64,000 bases of DNA from Diphasiastrum complanatum (GCA_029204225.1 CM055099.1:43256150-43320149); one strand, 5' to 3'. Positions 50,423 to 63,070 are shown, counted from the stretch's first letter. A program made the numbers and translations. The notes: generated by a model not told the origin, from the letters alone.

Positions 50423-51264
50423 AGCTCTCCTCTTCCTCCTCCTCTCCTTTTTCTGTCTTTCCCCAATGCCTCTATTTATCTCCTTTGGCCTACTCTCTCT
50501 TTTCAATTCGAAGGTCTCGAGTTCGATCCCACTCTGAGAAAGTAACAAGGCTTCTTCTTGAGAGCTTTACTTACACTTTTAGGGTGCCTTGTGAAAGCCT
50601 CCTCCTCCTCCTTGGCAAGGAGCCCTCGCAAAAGTGTGAAACCCTCCACAAATGCCTTCACCCACTCTGCTACCTGCAAGCTCGCCCAGTCAAAGTGTGA
50701 AGACGTCAAAATTTTTTTGCATACATTATTAAGCAAGTAGTGGTTGCTATATACAACCTAGCCAAGCCATTTACGGACCTGGGCTCCTTAGATGTCACTA
50801 CACACTGGTCGGCATTCAAGCTTGCACCTTTCAAGTGATAGCCATAGCAGCAGTCAACAACTCTACCCATACACCCCACTCCGATAGATCTACACATCAT
50901 TCATTCAAGGGTTGGTTCTAAGCTGAGAGCCCATCATGGGTTGTATGATCGTGATGCTCTTTATGCTAGTGCATGAAGTACAATAATGTGCCCAAAATAA
51001 CCCAAAAATTTTGGCCAAGTTTTCATGGGCGTGTCATTATATAGAACATCCAAGAAAAACCAAAGGGCATGTCCCTTACACTCCTCAAAGTTTGAGGTGA
51101 CATTCTACTCATCAAAAATGGACATGGATATGAAAGTTTATAAAAGCTCATCATTTCTTTACTTTAGCAGAGCTGGGCAATGTATTAAAAAAGTGTCAAT
51201 CAAGGCAAAGGGATAATCAAAAGTCCATCTATCGTGTGGGCGGGTGTGTGCACGCGTGCACAAA

Positions 51265-51270
<6 letters not shown>
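50423..51270. other. Upstream region of the F-box/LysM gene
   Basis: On the minus strand the first 130 bp are purine-rich (leader-like). At 50507-50530 (+ strand) GAGTTCGATCCC resembles a Pol III B box, but no A box was found. No TATA box stands out. Confidence 0.4.

Positions 51271-51310
<40 letters not shown>
51271..51310. repeat. (GA)n microsatellite
   Basis: 40 bp GA, preceded by TGTGTGCACGCGTGCACA. Confidence 0.98.
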
Positions 51311-51312
<2 letters not shown>

Positions 51313-51899
51313 CTTTTGAATCTTGGATTTTTTTAGTTGTAAAGGGTCTACTTCCTCACTTTCACTTCAATCTATAAGGGGCTTATGTGTGCATTTTCTA
51401 AAAAATTGAACTTCACCATCACACTTGCCCCTCAACATGAATAAGAGCATAATACTTTCACACAAGGCCACATCTTGAAGTGAAGTGCAAACTAATTAAA
51501 TTAAAATTTGGACAACATGGTACTCCATTTCATTGGACATGTCTAATGACTTTTATTTACAAGTGAACTTGCCACATAGAACACCACCTATGTTTGAAAG
51601 GAGATAGGAGAGGACATAAGAAGTGGATCAAAGAAGAGCATTCCATTGACATAGCTCCTATCTATAGCCACCTTTGATGTAGTTGTGTGTTAAGTATTTC
51701 ATTCTTTAGACCCAGTGGACTTGAGTTGTTATTTCATTTTTTAGATCCATTGGACTTAAGTTGTTATTTTGTTCTAAATGTGTCCTCATAAGTGTGTTGA
51801 TTTGGAGTTAACCTTATTGAGAGGAATGGAAGTTCTAACTAGCCCACTACATGTTATTTACTTATATTCCTACCTCAGTGTGACCACATCAGACTTGTA

Positions 51900-52450
51900 A
51901 ATTTGTAAACATTAATGGCTCACATCGACCTGTGGTGTTTTGTAAAAATGGAAATAGCAGGTTTTTGGTAACTTGTTGTCCTGCTTATATTTGGTATAAG
52001 ATATTGGGTCTTAATTTAGAGGCTGCTAAATTGACCTCCTAAAAAGTAGGAGAGTTGACCAGTCAATGGAACACGTGTCATATGCTCATTGGGACACTTG
52101 GTCCAGTGCATGAGTGGCACGGGTCGGACGGTCCTCCTACTCGCTTGCCAATGTGTCAGGGTATTGCCAAGTGGCAAGTGTCGATGGTGCATGGGGTTCG
52201 CCATGTGTCGACGTTAGGAAATTGTCAAGGTTAAGTGGGTGCTTGAGGATTGTGTATAAATGAGCCTAGAGAGAGAGGCATTCCTCATCATAATCTATGC
52301 AGCAAGTGGCTGGGAGGAGACTTAGTAACAGTGCTCTTATGTGTTTATGTGGATAGTTTGCCATGTACTTTGAAGAGAAATTAATAAAGTGGATATTTTG
52401 GAGCCTACTCTGGTGTGCTTAGAGTTGTATTCATATAGCTTTGTGATATT
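51900..52450 (+). repeat. Ty3/gypsy 5' LTR (right part)
   Basis: TATA box GTGTATAAATG (52255), poly(A) signal TTAATAAAGT (52383), then a primer binding site immediately after. This is the U3-R-U5 order of an LTR on the + strand. The left end was not located; 51900 is a guess. Downstream Gag supports a gypsy element. Confidence 0.65.
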
Positions 52451-52462
52451 TGGTATCAGACC
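52451..52462 (+). promoter_or_regulatory. Primer binding site, tRNA-Met type
   Basis: TGGTATCAGACC, one mismatch from the standard TGGTATCAGAGC. Confidence 0.85.
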
Positions 52463-53080
52463 AGGATTGTGTGGGGATTGGCATTACTTTCGTTTGCAAT
52501 TAGGGTTTATTGGATTCTAGGTGGGTCAACGCCCTCCTACAAGACTTTTTTCTAAGCATTTTGAGAGCCCTGAAGCTTACAGATTGCAGCCTTATGGTGG
52601 ATTGCTGGTCCTTGGGCAGCCTTTGAGAATCTACTGTTGTTTAGCCTGTTTTTTCTCTTTGCTTTTGTAAAAATCAACTTTCTTTAATTTTGTAAAAGTG
52701 TTTGTAACTTTTTCAATTCTCTCAGTATTTTTTGAATCTGACAGTTGCTATAGTCTTCTGGTGGTAGGTCGTTGGTGGGGTAGTGCCTATCAAATTCCTA
52801 TTCTGTTATTTCCTCTTGTTTTTGAAGATTGTCAGTTTTAAACCCTTGTTTGTTGTTTTCTCAAAAAAAAAAGAGTCTGTGGGTTGCCATATTTCGGTTG
52901 TAAAGGATCTATTCCATTCAGTTCTTTTAGGAATTCAATGTAGTCCCTTTGTGTAGCTTGTTTGGGTGAAAAAAGTCTATTTGTGCCTTGTTTCAAGTGC
53001 TTTAGTTGCTTTTTTTTTTTGCATAATTTCGCAAGTTGCTATGTGTTTCTTGGCTAGTTTTTTGCTAGGGCATCTTCTAG
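52463..53080 (+). other. Leader between primer site and Gag
   Basis: T-rich non-coding leader of the gypsy element. Confidence 0.55.
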
Positions 53081-53977
53081 TGATACTACACATGATTCTC
53101 AGAGGATCGATGCACTTTCTATCAAAGTTGATGGCATGGAGCATATGCTAAAGCAAATCTTAGAACAATTGAAGCCTGGCCATGGACCTGAAAGAGTAAG
53201 TGCAACATGGAATTTGGATGGTGAGCCTGGTTCAACTGAAAGAGACGCAAATCTTGGCAGGAAGCGCAAATTGACGTCCATTAAGAACTTGAAACCTCCA
53301 AAGTTTATAGGTGAAGTAGCGGTAAGACGGTGGAAAACTGGCTACAGAAATGGAAAAAGGCCTTGGAATGTGTGGAATTACCGATAAGTCAGAAATGATT
53401 GTTGAAGCTATCTATCAGTTATAGGAATCGGCACAACGATGGTGGAGAAAGGTTGAAAAAGATGGCCTTGTACCAGATTCTTGGGAGGCATTTCGACAAA
53501 TGTTTTGTGCAAAATTGGGTGCCTCTAGATGAGAAGAATCGAGCCATGCAATAGTGGACATGCCTCATGCAAGGCAATTGGTCGGTTCAAGAATTTGATG
53601 ATCAGCATAGAGAGGCGTTGCTGAGGATTTCTGAGGATGTGCCTATATATTTACATGTGTTCTATTTCATTAAAGGACTCAGGGAGAATTTGCAGCCTTT
53701 TGTGCGAAAGGAGCAAACACACACTGTTCAGAATGCCATTCAGATGGCTCTTTATTATGAAGATGGGAAGAAGTCCCATGAACCTGCTACAGGAACCTCG
53801 AGTGGTCAAGGTCAAGGGGGCCAAATGCCTTGGGGTAAGCGCAAATTCAAGAAGTTTAAAAGCCAATGGCAAGGGCAAGTACAAGGGCAAGCTCTAGGTG
53901 CCAAAAGGGTAAAGGGTTTGGTGCTCCAAATGGCAAAGGGTTGTATGGGCGGCCTAATGCCCAAGGGGGTCAACGCT
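53081..53977 (+). pseudogene. Ty3/gypsy Gag, frameshifted
   Basis: Retrotransposon Gag (Retrotrans_gag-type) with the hallmark segment in three pieces: KPPKFIGEV (53297-53325), then about 53360-53520 in another frame with LECVELPISQKMIVEAIYQL, the SAQRWWRKVEKDG motif and WEAFRQMF, and 53567-53983 with the C-terminal capsid part and a basic Gly/Gln/Lys-rich tail that normally leads to a zinc knuckle. Stops near 53423 and 53552 and frame changes inactivate it. It is cut at 53982 by the copia element F, before any knuckle. Confidence 0.88.
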
Positions 53978-53982
53978 CTATG

Positions 53983-54258
53983 ACTTAGAATTTGCTTTGC
54001 ACAGGAACACAGATCATGCTACACAGTAACACAGACAGAAAATCACTCTCCTCAGCAAGCTCACATAGCAATTGTCTTTCTCAAAATGAAATTACACTGT
54101 ACATATAGTTGTTCACTCAGGCAACCCATGCATGACCCAGGTTGCCGTTGGCGGGACGTGTGTCCCGTTGACATGCCTCGTGGCGAGGCCAACTGATCCT
54201 TATCCACTGATAGGACCCACAGTACAGTAACACAGTAATTCTAACTTTAATTCTAACT
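53983..54258 (-). repeat. 3' LTR of copia element F
   Basis: 276 bp. On the + strand ACTTAGAATT...AATTCTAACT, an imperfect terminal inversion; on the minus strand it starts AG and ends GT instead of TG...CA. Contains about 66 bp (around 54125-54200) missing from the other copy. Confidence 0.87.
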
Positions 54259-54700
54259 CTCTCCCTTAAAGTAGAGTCACTTTTTATACAGTCATATACA
54301 TAGCTTTAAAGTCAACAAACTTTAAATACAGAAAGTTTTGATCTAAACTTATCAAACTTTTCTCCAGTAAGTGGCTTAGTGAAAATATCAGCTAGTTGTT
54401 CTTCTGTGCTACAATGAACAACATGAATTTCACGACTTAGCAGCCTTTCACGTATGAAGTGATATTGAATCTCAATGTGTTTAGTTCTTGCATGGAACAC
54501 TGGATTCTTTGCTAGCTGAATGCCACTCTGACTGTCGCTATGTAAAGTTGTGGGATTTTTCTGCTTCATGCCAATCTCTTCCAAGATTTGTCTCAACCAT
54601 ATAGCTTCTTGTGCAGCACTACACATTGTCTTATACTCTGCTTTTGTGGTGGAAAGAGCAATTGTACTTTGCCTCTTACTAGACCAGGAAAAGCAATTAC
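54259..54700 (-). pseudogene. Copia element F RNase H
   Basis: Frame 54626-54312 reads QEAIWLRQILEEIG, the DSQSGI...NPVFHARTKH motif and the terminal ADIFTKPLTGEKF. This is the C-terminal half of RNase H; the first half continues to 54720 after a frame change near 54650-54720. Confidence 0.9.
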
Positions 54701-54719
54701 CACAAAACTGGAATATATA

Positions 54720-55982
54720 TCATGTGGTGGATCTACGATCATCATAGTCACCTCCCCAGTCCGCATCCACATAGCCACACAACTCAGGTAAACCATCATG
54801 CTTCCTGTAAATCAAGCCATACTCTGAAGTGCCTTTCACATAACGCAAAATGCGTTTAGCTGCTTTCCAATGCATTTTCGTAAGTGCTGCCATAAACTGA
54901 CTTACAATGCCAACAGCATAGCATATATCTGGTCTAGTTGTGGTAAGGTAAATCAAGCTCCCTACTAACTGTCTATATAGCGTAGCATCAAATGACTGTG
55001 ATTCATCAAGCTTAGAAAGCTTTTTTCCTGGTTCAATAGGAGTGTTTACTGGTTTGCAATCCTGCAACCTAAACCTATGTAGTAGCTCTTTGACATATTT
55101 CACCTGTGTTAAACCCACTTCCTGTCCTTTTTGCCACACTTCTACTCCAAGGTGGTAATGCATCAGGCTGAGATCCGTCATCTGAAATTGTTCCATGAGG
55201 TCTTTCTTGATTATGTCTATCATCTCTTGATTATTTCCCGTAATAATCAAGTCATCAACATAAAGAGCAATCAAAGCAACCATACCATTAAAGCATAAGA
55301 CATATAGATTTGGATCAGAATGTGTTCTCACCATCCCCTTTGAACGAAAGTAGGCATCAATCTTGCTATACCACGCACGTGGTGCTTGTTTAAGACCATA
55401 AAGCGCTTTCTTCAAGCGACACACTTTATTTTCATGTCCTTTCGTTACAAAGCCTTCAGGTTGATCCATGAACACTTCTTCTTCTAACTCACCATTTAGA
55501 AAAGCAGATTTCATATCCATCTGATGCAAAGGCCAACCAAAATGTGAAGCTAAAGCAATAAGTAGACGTAGAGTATTCCATTTACACACCGGCGCAAAGG
55601 TCTCCTCATAGTCAATGCCTTTATTTTGTGCGTACCCTTTGATTACCAATCTTGCTTTGTGCTTTGCTATGCTTCCATCTGCATGGTACTTAGTTCTCTA
55701 TACCCATTTGCAACCAATGGATTTCTTGCCAACTGGTGGTTCTACTAAGTCCCATGTGCTATGCTTAGCAATTGACTCCATCTCCTCTCCCATGGCCTTG
55801 ATCCAAATGTCATCATCCTTCGCTTCACCATAAGTCGAAGGTTCTTTGCTTTGAATAATGCTGGATAACAGAGCATAATTTGCTTCATACCTTTCAGGTA
55901 GTATCTTCTCTCTTGTTGATCTTCGTAGCTCTCCCTGGTTAGATGATCCTGGAAAGTCATCTATATCGCGGCTCTCCATCAA
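54720..55982 (-). pseudogene. Copia element F reverse transcriptase
   Basis: The most intact pol segment of the window. 55649-54720 is open for 309 residues with FAPVCKWNTLRLLIALASHF, MDMKSAFLNGELEEEVFMDQ, YGLKQAPRAWYSKID, the catalytic YVDD (near 55265), LVGSLIYLTTTRPDICYAVG and YVDADWGGD (start of RNase H). Upstream, 55982-55698 has the linker with MGEEMESIAKHSTWDLVEPP and CKWV; a stop near 55697 and a short gap separate it from the main frame. Lost integrase and Gag make the copy non-autonomous. Confidence 0.93.
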
Positions 55983-56789
55983 TCTCTCAAACCACTTAGG
56001 GAGCTTTCTGTCAGGTGATCGGCTTCCTGGTGAAAATGTATCCCACGGTACATCCTTCTCCTTGCGTTTGTCACCTGCAATTTCAATCCTTCTTGCACCA
56101 AAAGGTTTGTCCCTACCTCTCCAACCTGTTTCTTGAGGTTGAGTAGTAGTATCTTGAGATGTATCCTCATGTTCATCACTCGGAAGGTAAATGAATGGAT
56201 CATCATCAGGTGGTATCCTGACTATGCCATTTTTCCTACTGGATGTGTCTATCTTCTCAGCACCTAGAGCAGGGTCGCCCTACTGAATCCATGACTATAG
56301 AGTGTTCAGTCAGGAAATTCCGTGGAGAAACGGTGATTTTAGCTCAACTTGACAAAGTGGCTTTTTCACTTTTTTACCGCAAATCTGCTAGGTTAACTGT
56401 CTGGAGACAAATCTCTAACATAAACCTCAGAATCTATCCATGGCTGATTGATAGTGTGATTAGCTTCCTTCCTGTCCTTACGGCATCCAAAACGGTGCAC
56501 AAACAGAGAAGAAATCACTAGTTATGTATAAAAACCGTAACCCCAAGTCCGGTTTCAATTTTCAGCTGGCTTCGAAATTGTCAATTTTTCACCAAATTTT
56601 TCCCTGTCTAATGCTATGCACAGGCTAATAATCCCTCTGCTGAGCTTAGCAAGCCTCTATGAATTAGAAACCGTGCACCAGTGCTTCTCTTTCCGTCTTC
56701 AACCCACCGTAAAACCCCGAATTCTCAGAAGACAGTTCTCCCGAAGCTCTCTTCAACGGCGACACTGTATAGTGTACACTCCCTGTACA
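55983..56789 (-). other. Leader/deletion junction of copia element F
   Basis: From the primer site to about 56230 (reading leftwards) the sequence is leader-like with no copia Gag or integrase motifs; 56230-55983 is degraded linker. The deletion junction must lie in here. Confidence 0.5.
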
Positions 56790-56801
56790 GCTCTGATACC
56801 A
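56790..56801 (-). promoter_or_regulatory. Primer binding site of copia element F
   Basis: TGGTATCAGAGC on the minus strand, directly next to the LTR end. Confidence 0.95.
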
Positions 56802-57011
56802 ACTTAGAATTTGCTTTGCACAGGAACACAGATCATGCTACACAGTAACACAGACAGAAAATTCCTCAGCAAGCTCACATAGCAGCTGTATTTCTCAAAA
56901 TGAAATTACACTGTACATATAGTTGTTCACTCAAGCAACTCTCGACTTGCCTCGTGGCATTGATAGGACCCACAGTACAATAACACAGTGATTCTAACTT
57001 TAATTCTAACT
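56802..57011 (-). repeat. 5' LTR of copia element F
   Basis: 210 bp, lacking an inner stretch of about 66 bp present in the left LTR. Confidence 0.87.
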
Positions 57012-57016
57012 CTTTG

Positions 57017-58518
57017 TTGTCGCCACAAGAACAAGAGAGAGCGAAAAGAGAGAATTTGTGCTTTGGATGCAGTGCATTCTTCCACCTCATGATGCTCATA
57101 GATGTTATTTATCAAGTTGTTCATGATTTCAACTTCATCTTGAATGCAAAAATCATTTTCAGCACTTGATCTTGGTTCTGAAGAAGAAGAAGTAGTAGGT
57201 CGAGGGATGAACAGAATTCATGGAAAGATCTATGTGAGGTGTGGTGGAGTGAGTGACATGCATATTGGAAAGATGCATAACCTCCACATCATGAGGTGTG
57301 TAGTGACTAGTGACTTCAATAATATGATCATCAACAAGATCTTCATCTAATGCCAAAGATGATCCAAAATCGATATTTCTTATCTTGTTGATAAGATTGT
57401 CAATCGACATGTCATAAGACATTGACACCAATGTATTATTCTGCAAGAGTGAAACATTATACAAGCATTGGTTTTTCTTTTTTCAAAAAATTTTAAATAT
57501 GTGCATGATAAGAAAAGTACTAAATAGTCAAATATACCTCCAAATCCACGTCGGGCTCCTCAATGTATGTTCCAAACTTCCATAGACGTTGCGCCACTAT
57601 TTGTCTTTCTCGAATTTTCAATCCTTTGCATTGTTTGCACTCGCAATATATCTTTTCATTATACCTTTGTTGATACTAATTTTATTTACAATTACAAGAA
57701 TGATTATTGTTAGGGGGGTGTTTTTCCCTTAACTACCTGGTCCTAATTATGGCAACGGAACCCCTATTAAGCTAAGAACAATTCCACTGAAACTAATTAC
57801 CGCATTCACATGCCATATTCCATTGCAATAGTACAAAACAACAAGTTAGCAAAACATCATCATTACAGTACCCCGAATTAACCATCACAACAATGTGCAT
57901 ATACAAGGTAATAACATTTACTCAATTGTATTCCATGTGATTAATTTAGTGCCAACACTTAAGATTACAGTTTGAACAATAAATAGAGTCAATATTGTCA
58001 CTGCTTAGAAGGGGTTAGACAAGGTTTTCCTCTTGATGCCTGCAATACACGTGGAATCTAAGATATCGAGTATCTAAGTGCTTGGCTCTCACCCTTCAGA
58101 CGCATGACTGCACTACTGCCTAAACAGTGTAAAATCAAGTGTGTCCCATTTGGCCCCAAGTGCCCTATTTATCTCTCTTCTTGGATATCGCAACTAGGTG
58201 TCGCCAAGCTTCACAATGACCACAATGGGTCGATTCAGCTTCCCGCAACAACTGCATGAAGACCGTAATCGCAAATCTTGCGGTTGCTTACGGTCTGGTC
58301 AACTTCTTGATGAATATGACTCCGTAATGTAAATTATCCTAAAGCGAATTGTCCTATTCTAACTACCTAACCATGTAATTACATTTTCCATCACAAAATA
58401 CATCACTAATAAAACTTCAAATACATTCGAATTCAACTCATATTTACAGTGTCTATTCTTATGGCCCAATTAGGCCTAACACATATCCCCCGACGAAAAG
58501 AAATGAGTTCCACCGAGT
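57017..58518. other. No supported gene
   Basis: A 101-codon minus-strand frame at 57159-57464 is acidic but featureless. The Gag reading of the interrupted gypsy element does not obviously resume after 57016. Confidence 0.4.
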
Positions 58519-59506
58519 TCAATGTTCAGCTTTCTTTTGTCGATTCCTCTGTTTGACATCTTTGTTGTCATGTTCACTTTCGCTCTCATTGGATGTGTGT
58601 ACCCCTGAAAATCGACTTACAGATTTGCCTCTGCCCTGTGCATCAATAGTAATCGCTTTGAATTTCGGAAGTACAGGCGACGATGCCAAATCAGCTGATT
58701 TTGGAGTGGTTATGGCCAATCCATATTGCAAGGTCTTGAGCAACAGTGGCCTTTGATTATTCATGATGCCCAACACTAACGATGGTGTTTGTTTCATTAG
58801 CATCAACTTCTTTAGCCATTCCGTAGTGATTTGCGTGTAAGTTCTGTTAACGAATAGTTCTTGCGTTTGGTTCATTGCAATTGCTATAAAATGTCGAAAC
58901 TCTAAATACCCCATATGTTGCGGACCTCTGAGTCTCCTTGTTCTCTTTTCTTTTGGTGATATGTCCTTCTGTCTGCTGCACCCGCTGTTGGAAATTTTCC
59001 TCCCAACGACAATAAATCCTCCATAATAGTGGATATGAATCATCCACATATTTTGCTATTATAGCATAGATTTCCTCAAAGTTCCTACAGTCTCCTATGT
59101 TCTAAAGTTTAAACCTGGCCTCTCATTGAATGGCATTGTAATGCACATCGTTGTGTGTTGACAAGGTTTGCTCGATTTCGTATAGATACTCGGCTGCGAA
59201 AAGCATGGAACTCCCTGTCAATATTTCGATACCGTCAGAATGTTTAACCTTCATCTTCCCTTGTAGAAATGCCCATGCCAGATCCGCCTTTGTCTTTAAG
59301 TTTGATTCTTGCCAGAACTCATATAGTTCACTCAAGTCCCATGGCTCCTCCCATTCTTCGGCGGTGATGTCCCACATTCCTAGCAAGAATACATAGTCAA
59401 TGTTCCAGGCATGTTCGATATTGAGTAGAAATATCCAGGGCTGCAAAGTGTTGTATAATTTCGTACCTCCCTGCCCAACTTCATTTTTGGTCGTTTCGTT
59501 GTTCAT
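58519..59506 (-). pseudogene. Broken ORF of unknown type, possibly retroelement Gag
   Basis: Minus strand, three coding-like pieces in changing frames: 59506-59123 (MWDITAEEWEEPWDLSELYE and LKTKADLAWAFLQGKMKVKH), about 59090-58950 (EEIYAIIAKYVDDSYPLLWR), and 58990-58519 (a helical part, then a Lys/Ser-rich tail with SESEHDNKDVKQRNRQKK). About 320 residues in total. The helical N-terminal body and charged tail would suit a Gag or a nuclear protein. No family recognised; YVDD here is not in an RT context. Confidence 0.35.
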
Positions 59507-61084
59507 TCAGCCACGCGCAATCTCTCCCTTGAGTGCCATTGCCTTCTCATGCATCTTCGATTAAGTATTTGACTAGACAGACATTGTAGATGCTTTCATG
59601 CATCGATTCTTTCTTCAGACGGATTGTCAGTAATAAGCTCATAGCTTTTACAGATTGTAGTTAGCTTTGTGAGCATGTTGTTTCGCCCGTAATTGTCTTG
59701 TGCTCACCTGCATTATCTAACTTGTATTTCATCATACTTAATATGAATAAACTACTATCTGGTTCTGCGTTCAAATTTAATGTCAGTATTGCATGCTTTC
59801 TACTTTCTGTCTAATTTTTTGATTGCTTTGTCTGATTGTCTGCTCTTTGCTTTTGCGACCACCATGCAATCAAGCTCTTAATATATTATTGTGTTCGCCT
59901 ACTTAGTTATTAGTAGCCGAGGGAACTTCGTTGGACCCTGCCTTCGAGTAGTAGTAGGATCGTCCCAATCCGATTCATTCGACATGTCCGACTTTTGATG
60001 TTGAACCACTCATTTTCATTTCCCATTCCACATTCCCCAACATTCTTGAACAAAAGTCCGTTATTAATTCATCAACACTCTTTTTGTCCTTTCTCCCAAA
60101 CTGATCACCTTGTAAATCAGTCTCGCTTAATGAGTTTGTTAGTACTCTCTTCCAGATTGGTCTAAAATGTAGGTCTAGTTAAATTAGCAATAATCAACGT
60201 AAAATTGTTTTACGGTTACTTTATAAGTTTGTTGGTACGGTTGTGCATAACTCTAGAACTATCGGGCCGATTCTTTTACGAGCCCATGTTGAGATCTTAA
60301 GAAACTTTTCTTTGTACTTGTGGTTTGTTGAAGGCAGGACGCGAACAAAGGAAGAGAGAAGAGAATAGTTGCGGAACAACTCTCCCGTTATTATGGGCTA
60401 TTATAAGCAAGAACAGTCTACGAGAATGTAAATGCAGAGATATAATCACAGCTCAAACGTTCTCACCAACAATATCTTAAAAATAATGTGTACTCAAATA
60501 AATATGAGTACATTCCGCCAAAGAGATTAGATAAGGTGTGGCATTACTGCTGATTAGTTTCACTAATAAGTTCAATTCAGAATTTTAGAGTGATGGTGCA
60601 GTATGATAATGTTGTTCCTCAGGCGTCAAAGACAGTCGTCGTCTAATTAGATTCTAAGTGTCGTAGACGTCCGTGATCTGATCAGAGTGAGTGAACCAAG
60701 ATGAATGATCAGTAGAAAAGTGTAATCAAATCACAACATGCTTACATCTATGTTAGACACAGATGAAAGAACGTGTTGCTTCTATATATTACACTAAATT
60801 CTTGAACAACACTAAAATGTTAAAACCAGAATGAAGGCGTAACTTGATATATGTTGGTCTGTTGGCAGAGCATCACGAAGAATGCGTGATGAAGATGTAT
60901 TTATACACCGCATCCTTGTGATTAATTACAATAAATGTTCAACTTTCAACTATGTAATTTGTTGTACTCAAGAAGTATTTAAACTACAACAACAATTGTA
61001 CAATGTGTACTTAAGGTCAAACAACTCGAAGTCGCCAGAATACACAAGTTTGTCATGGCCTTCGATTGGATATCTTTATAATAA
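59507..61084. other. No gene seen
   Basis: AT-rich unique-looking sequence without long open frames or clear repeats. Confidence 0.4.
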
Positions 61085-61430
61085 ACTTTGGTCGCATACT
61101 TCGCATTTTTCAGCTTTTGGAAAAATGCGACAATGAACTTGGAACTTTTATTCCGTTGAAGTAGACGGGCACTTTGCATTTTTCGACTTTTGGGAAAATG
61201 CGACAATGAACTTGGAATTGCCATTTCGTCGAAGTAGACGGGCACTTCCCATTTTTTGGCTTTTGAAAAAAATGTGACGATGAACTTGGAATTGCCATTT
61301 CGTCGAAGTAGACGGGCACTTCGCATTTTTCGGCTTTCGAAAAAATGCGACAATGAGCTTGGAACTTTTATTTCGTCGAAGTGGATGAGCACTTCGCATT
61401 TTTCAGCTTTCGAAAAATGCAAACTGTGCA
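61085..61430. repeat. 73-bp tandem array, about 4.5 copies
   Basis: The unit contains GAAGTAGACGGGCACTTCGC, then a small hairpin GCATTTTTC...GAAAAATGC, then GACAATGAACTTGGAA. Repeats of GACGGGC fall at 61164, 61238 and 61311, with GATGAGC at 61384, a spacing of 73-74. Because 73 is not a multiple of three, open frames cycle through all phases on the minus strand; these are not genes. Confidence 0.95.
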
Positions 61431-62749
61431 AAAAATAGTTCAATTCAACAATATAAAAAAAATACCATAAGAGGCAAGCAACATGGTGCACTTACTATAA
61501 CATCCTAAAACTCAAGTAACATAAGGCTTCTTCTAGACAAAGGCTCTCAACACAAATTGAGTTCTTCATGTTTTTGGGTTGGCTCAATAGAGAAGTAAAT
61601 ATTTAGAAGAAAAGTATTTAAAAAAATTTATATAGCTCAAGCTTGGATTCCCTAGATCATTTACCCAAGGTTGATGCTAGACACATTTTCCCATTTGACC
61701 ATAAAATGACATGAACCAATCAATTTGCAATATGTTGGCCTCCACCAAATTTGTCCGAAGTAAGCTTAGTTCCATAGAGCTAGACTATTCTTTTATTGCC
61801 AGTTTAGAAAAACTCAAACAAGTGGTAAGGTTGTGGAGGTAAGGTGATTAGCCATCATAACATACGATAAGTGCCTTGAATTTTGATTCCATTTGACCAA
61901 AATCACAACGTGTGAGTAGCATAGTGGGGAAAATTGAGTAGGTCATCCACTATTTAGATTAGAACCATTTCCATCAAAAACTTTGATAGACTACCCTTTC
62001 TTCAAGCATTTCCAACTTTGCATTGAATTCAAAAATTTTCTATCATGGCTTATAGGTTATGACATTTTACATGCATAAGCCAATTTGCTTTGTAAGATGG
62101 AGGCACCCTAATGCCTCTATGCAGGTTAAGGAAAAGTTGAAGTGTTTAGAGCACTAAGTGCAACTCTAGTTTTTTTTTTGATGATTTGATGATATCATGT
62201 TGCCTTTATGTATGGACGTATCACAACTTTGACAAGACAAAGCTTCCATGCAAGCATGTGCAAACTGCCAACAAACATGAGGTGTTTGGAAAGAACATAC
62301 TTAAAGTTGTGGCATGGTGACCACATTGCTTCCATACCATAGTTTAGCTGGAACACATGCAACCATATGAGGAGAGGAGTGCACGTGTGAGAAAAGTCAC
62401 CCGCGATGGAGAAAAGGTGTTGCCAACCATTGATTGCTCCATGTATATAATTAGGGCTTTTGACTAGATTTTCTATTTGCTAATTGGAAGGGTTGGATGG
62501 GATGGCTATGTGACACGTGGACTTGGAAAAGTCCTACAATCAGAGGCGCACATGCACAAATGAAGCGTCATTGCCTATGAACTACACAAGTGGATGCAAG
62601 AGGTTGGATCATTGGGAGGCTGCAAATAGGGTTTCTTAGGCTCGAGATTAGGGTATTGGAGGTTGCAAAATGAACAAAAAAATCAATGAAAACCCTAGTG
62701 GGTGAGGGAAATGTTGAGAAAGGGTGTGTGCGTCCGCGCGTGTGTGTTG

Positions 62750-62751
<2 letters not shown>
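61431..62751. other. No gene seen
   Basis: Unique-looking AT-rich sequence; no long open frame. Confidence 0.4.

Positions 62752-62825
<74 letters not shown>
62752..62825. repeat. (GA)n microsatellite
   Basis: About 74 bp GA, preceded by GTGTGTGCGTCCGCGCGTGT. Confidence 0.99.
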
Positions 62826-62828
<3 letters not shown>

Positions 62829-63070
62829 AAAACCCAATTGATTTGGAAGGCATAAAAAACTTTAACTTTTTGAAGGCATAGAAAATTAAAATAAACTTAA
62901 TCTTTTTGTCAAAGTGTACCATATCATACTTTTGGGCAACTACTAGGATACCCCATATCGTGCCCTCCTCTTTGTAGGAAAGAATAAAAAACCCAATTGA
63001 TTTTGAAAGCATAAAAAACTAACAAAAACTACGATTTTTGTCAAAATGTACGTCACACATCTTTGGGCAG
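62826..63070. repeat. Direct duplication, about 158 bp apart
   Basis: AATAAAAACCCAATTGATTT ... GCATAAAAAACT ... TTTTTGTCAAA.TGTAC ... TTTGGGCA occurs at 62826-62940 and again at 62984-63070 with small deletions. Confidence 0.8.

Larger units (their letters stand above)
53983..57011 (-). mobile_element. Ty1/copia element F, internally deleted, with both LTRs
   Basis: Direct repeats 53983-54258 and 56802-57011; primer site on the minus strand at 56790-56801; purine tract GGGAGAG beside the left LTR. Orientation minus. Flanks CTATG (53978-53982) and CTTTG (57012-57016) match at 4 of 5 positions. Between the LTRs only a leader, a short integrase-RT linker, RT and RNase H remain; Gag, protease and the integrase core are missing from its 2.5-kb interior. 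Confidence 0.9.

Noticed and set aside
50485-50545. B-box-like GAGTTCGATCCC as a SINE or tRNA gene
   Set aside because: No A box at the right distance and no tRNA arms; sits in the F-box gene leader.
58950-59090. YVDD motif as reverse transcriptase
   Set aside because: No other RT motif around it; the context is a different, unidentified protein.
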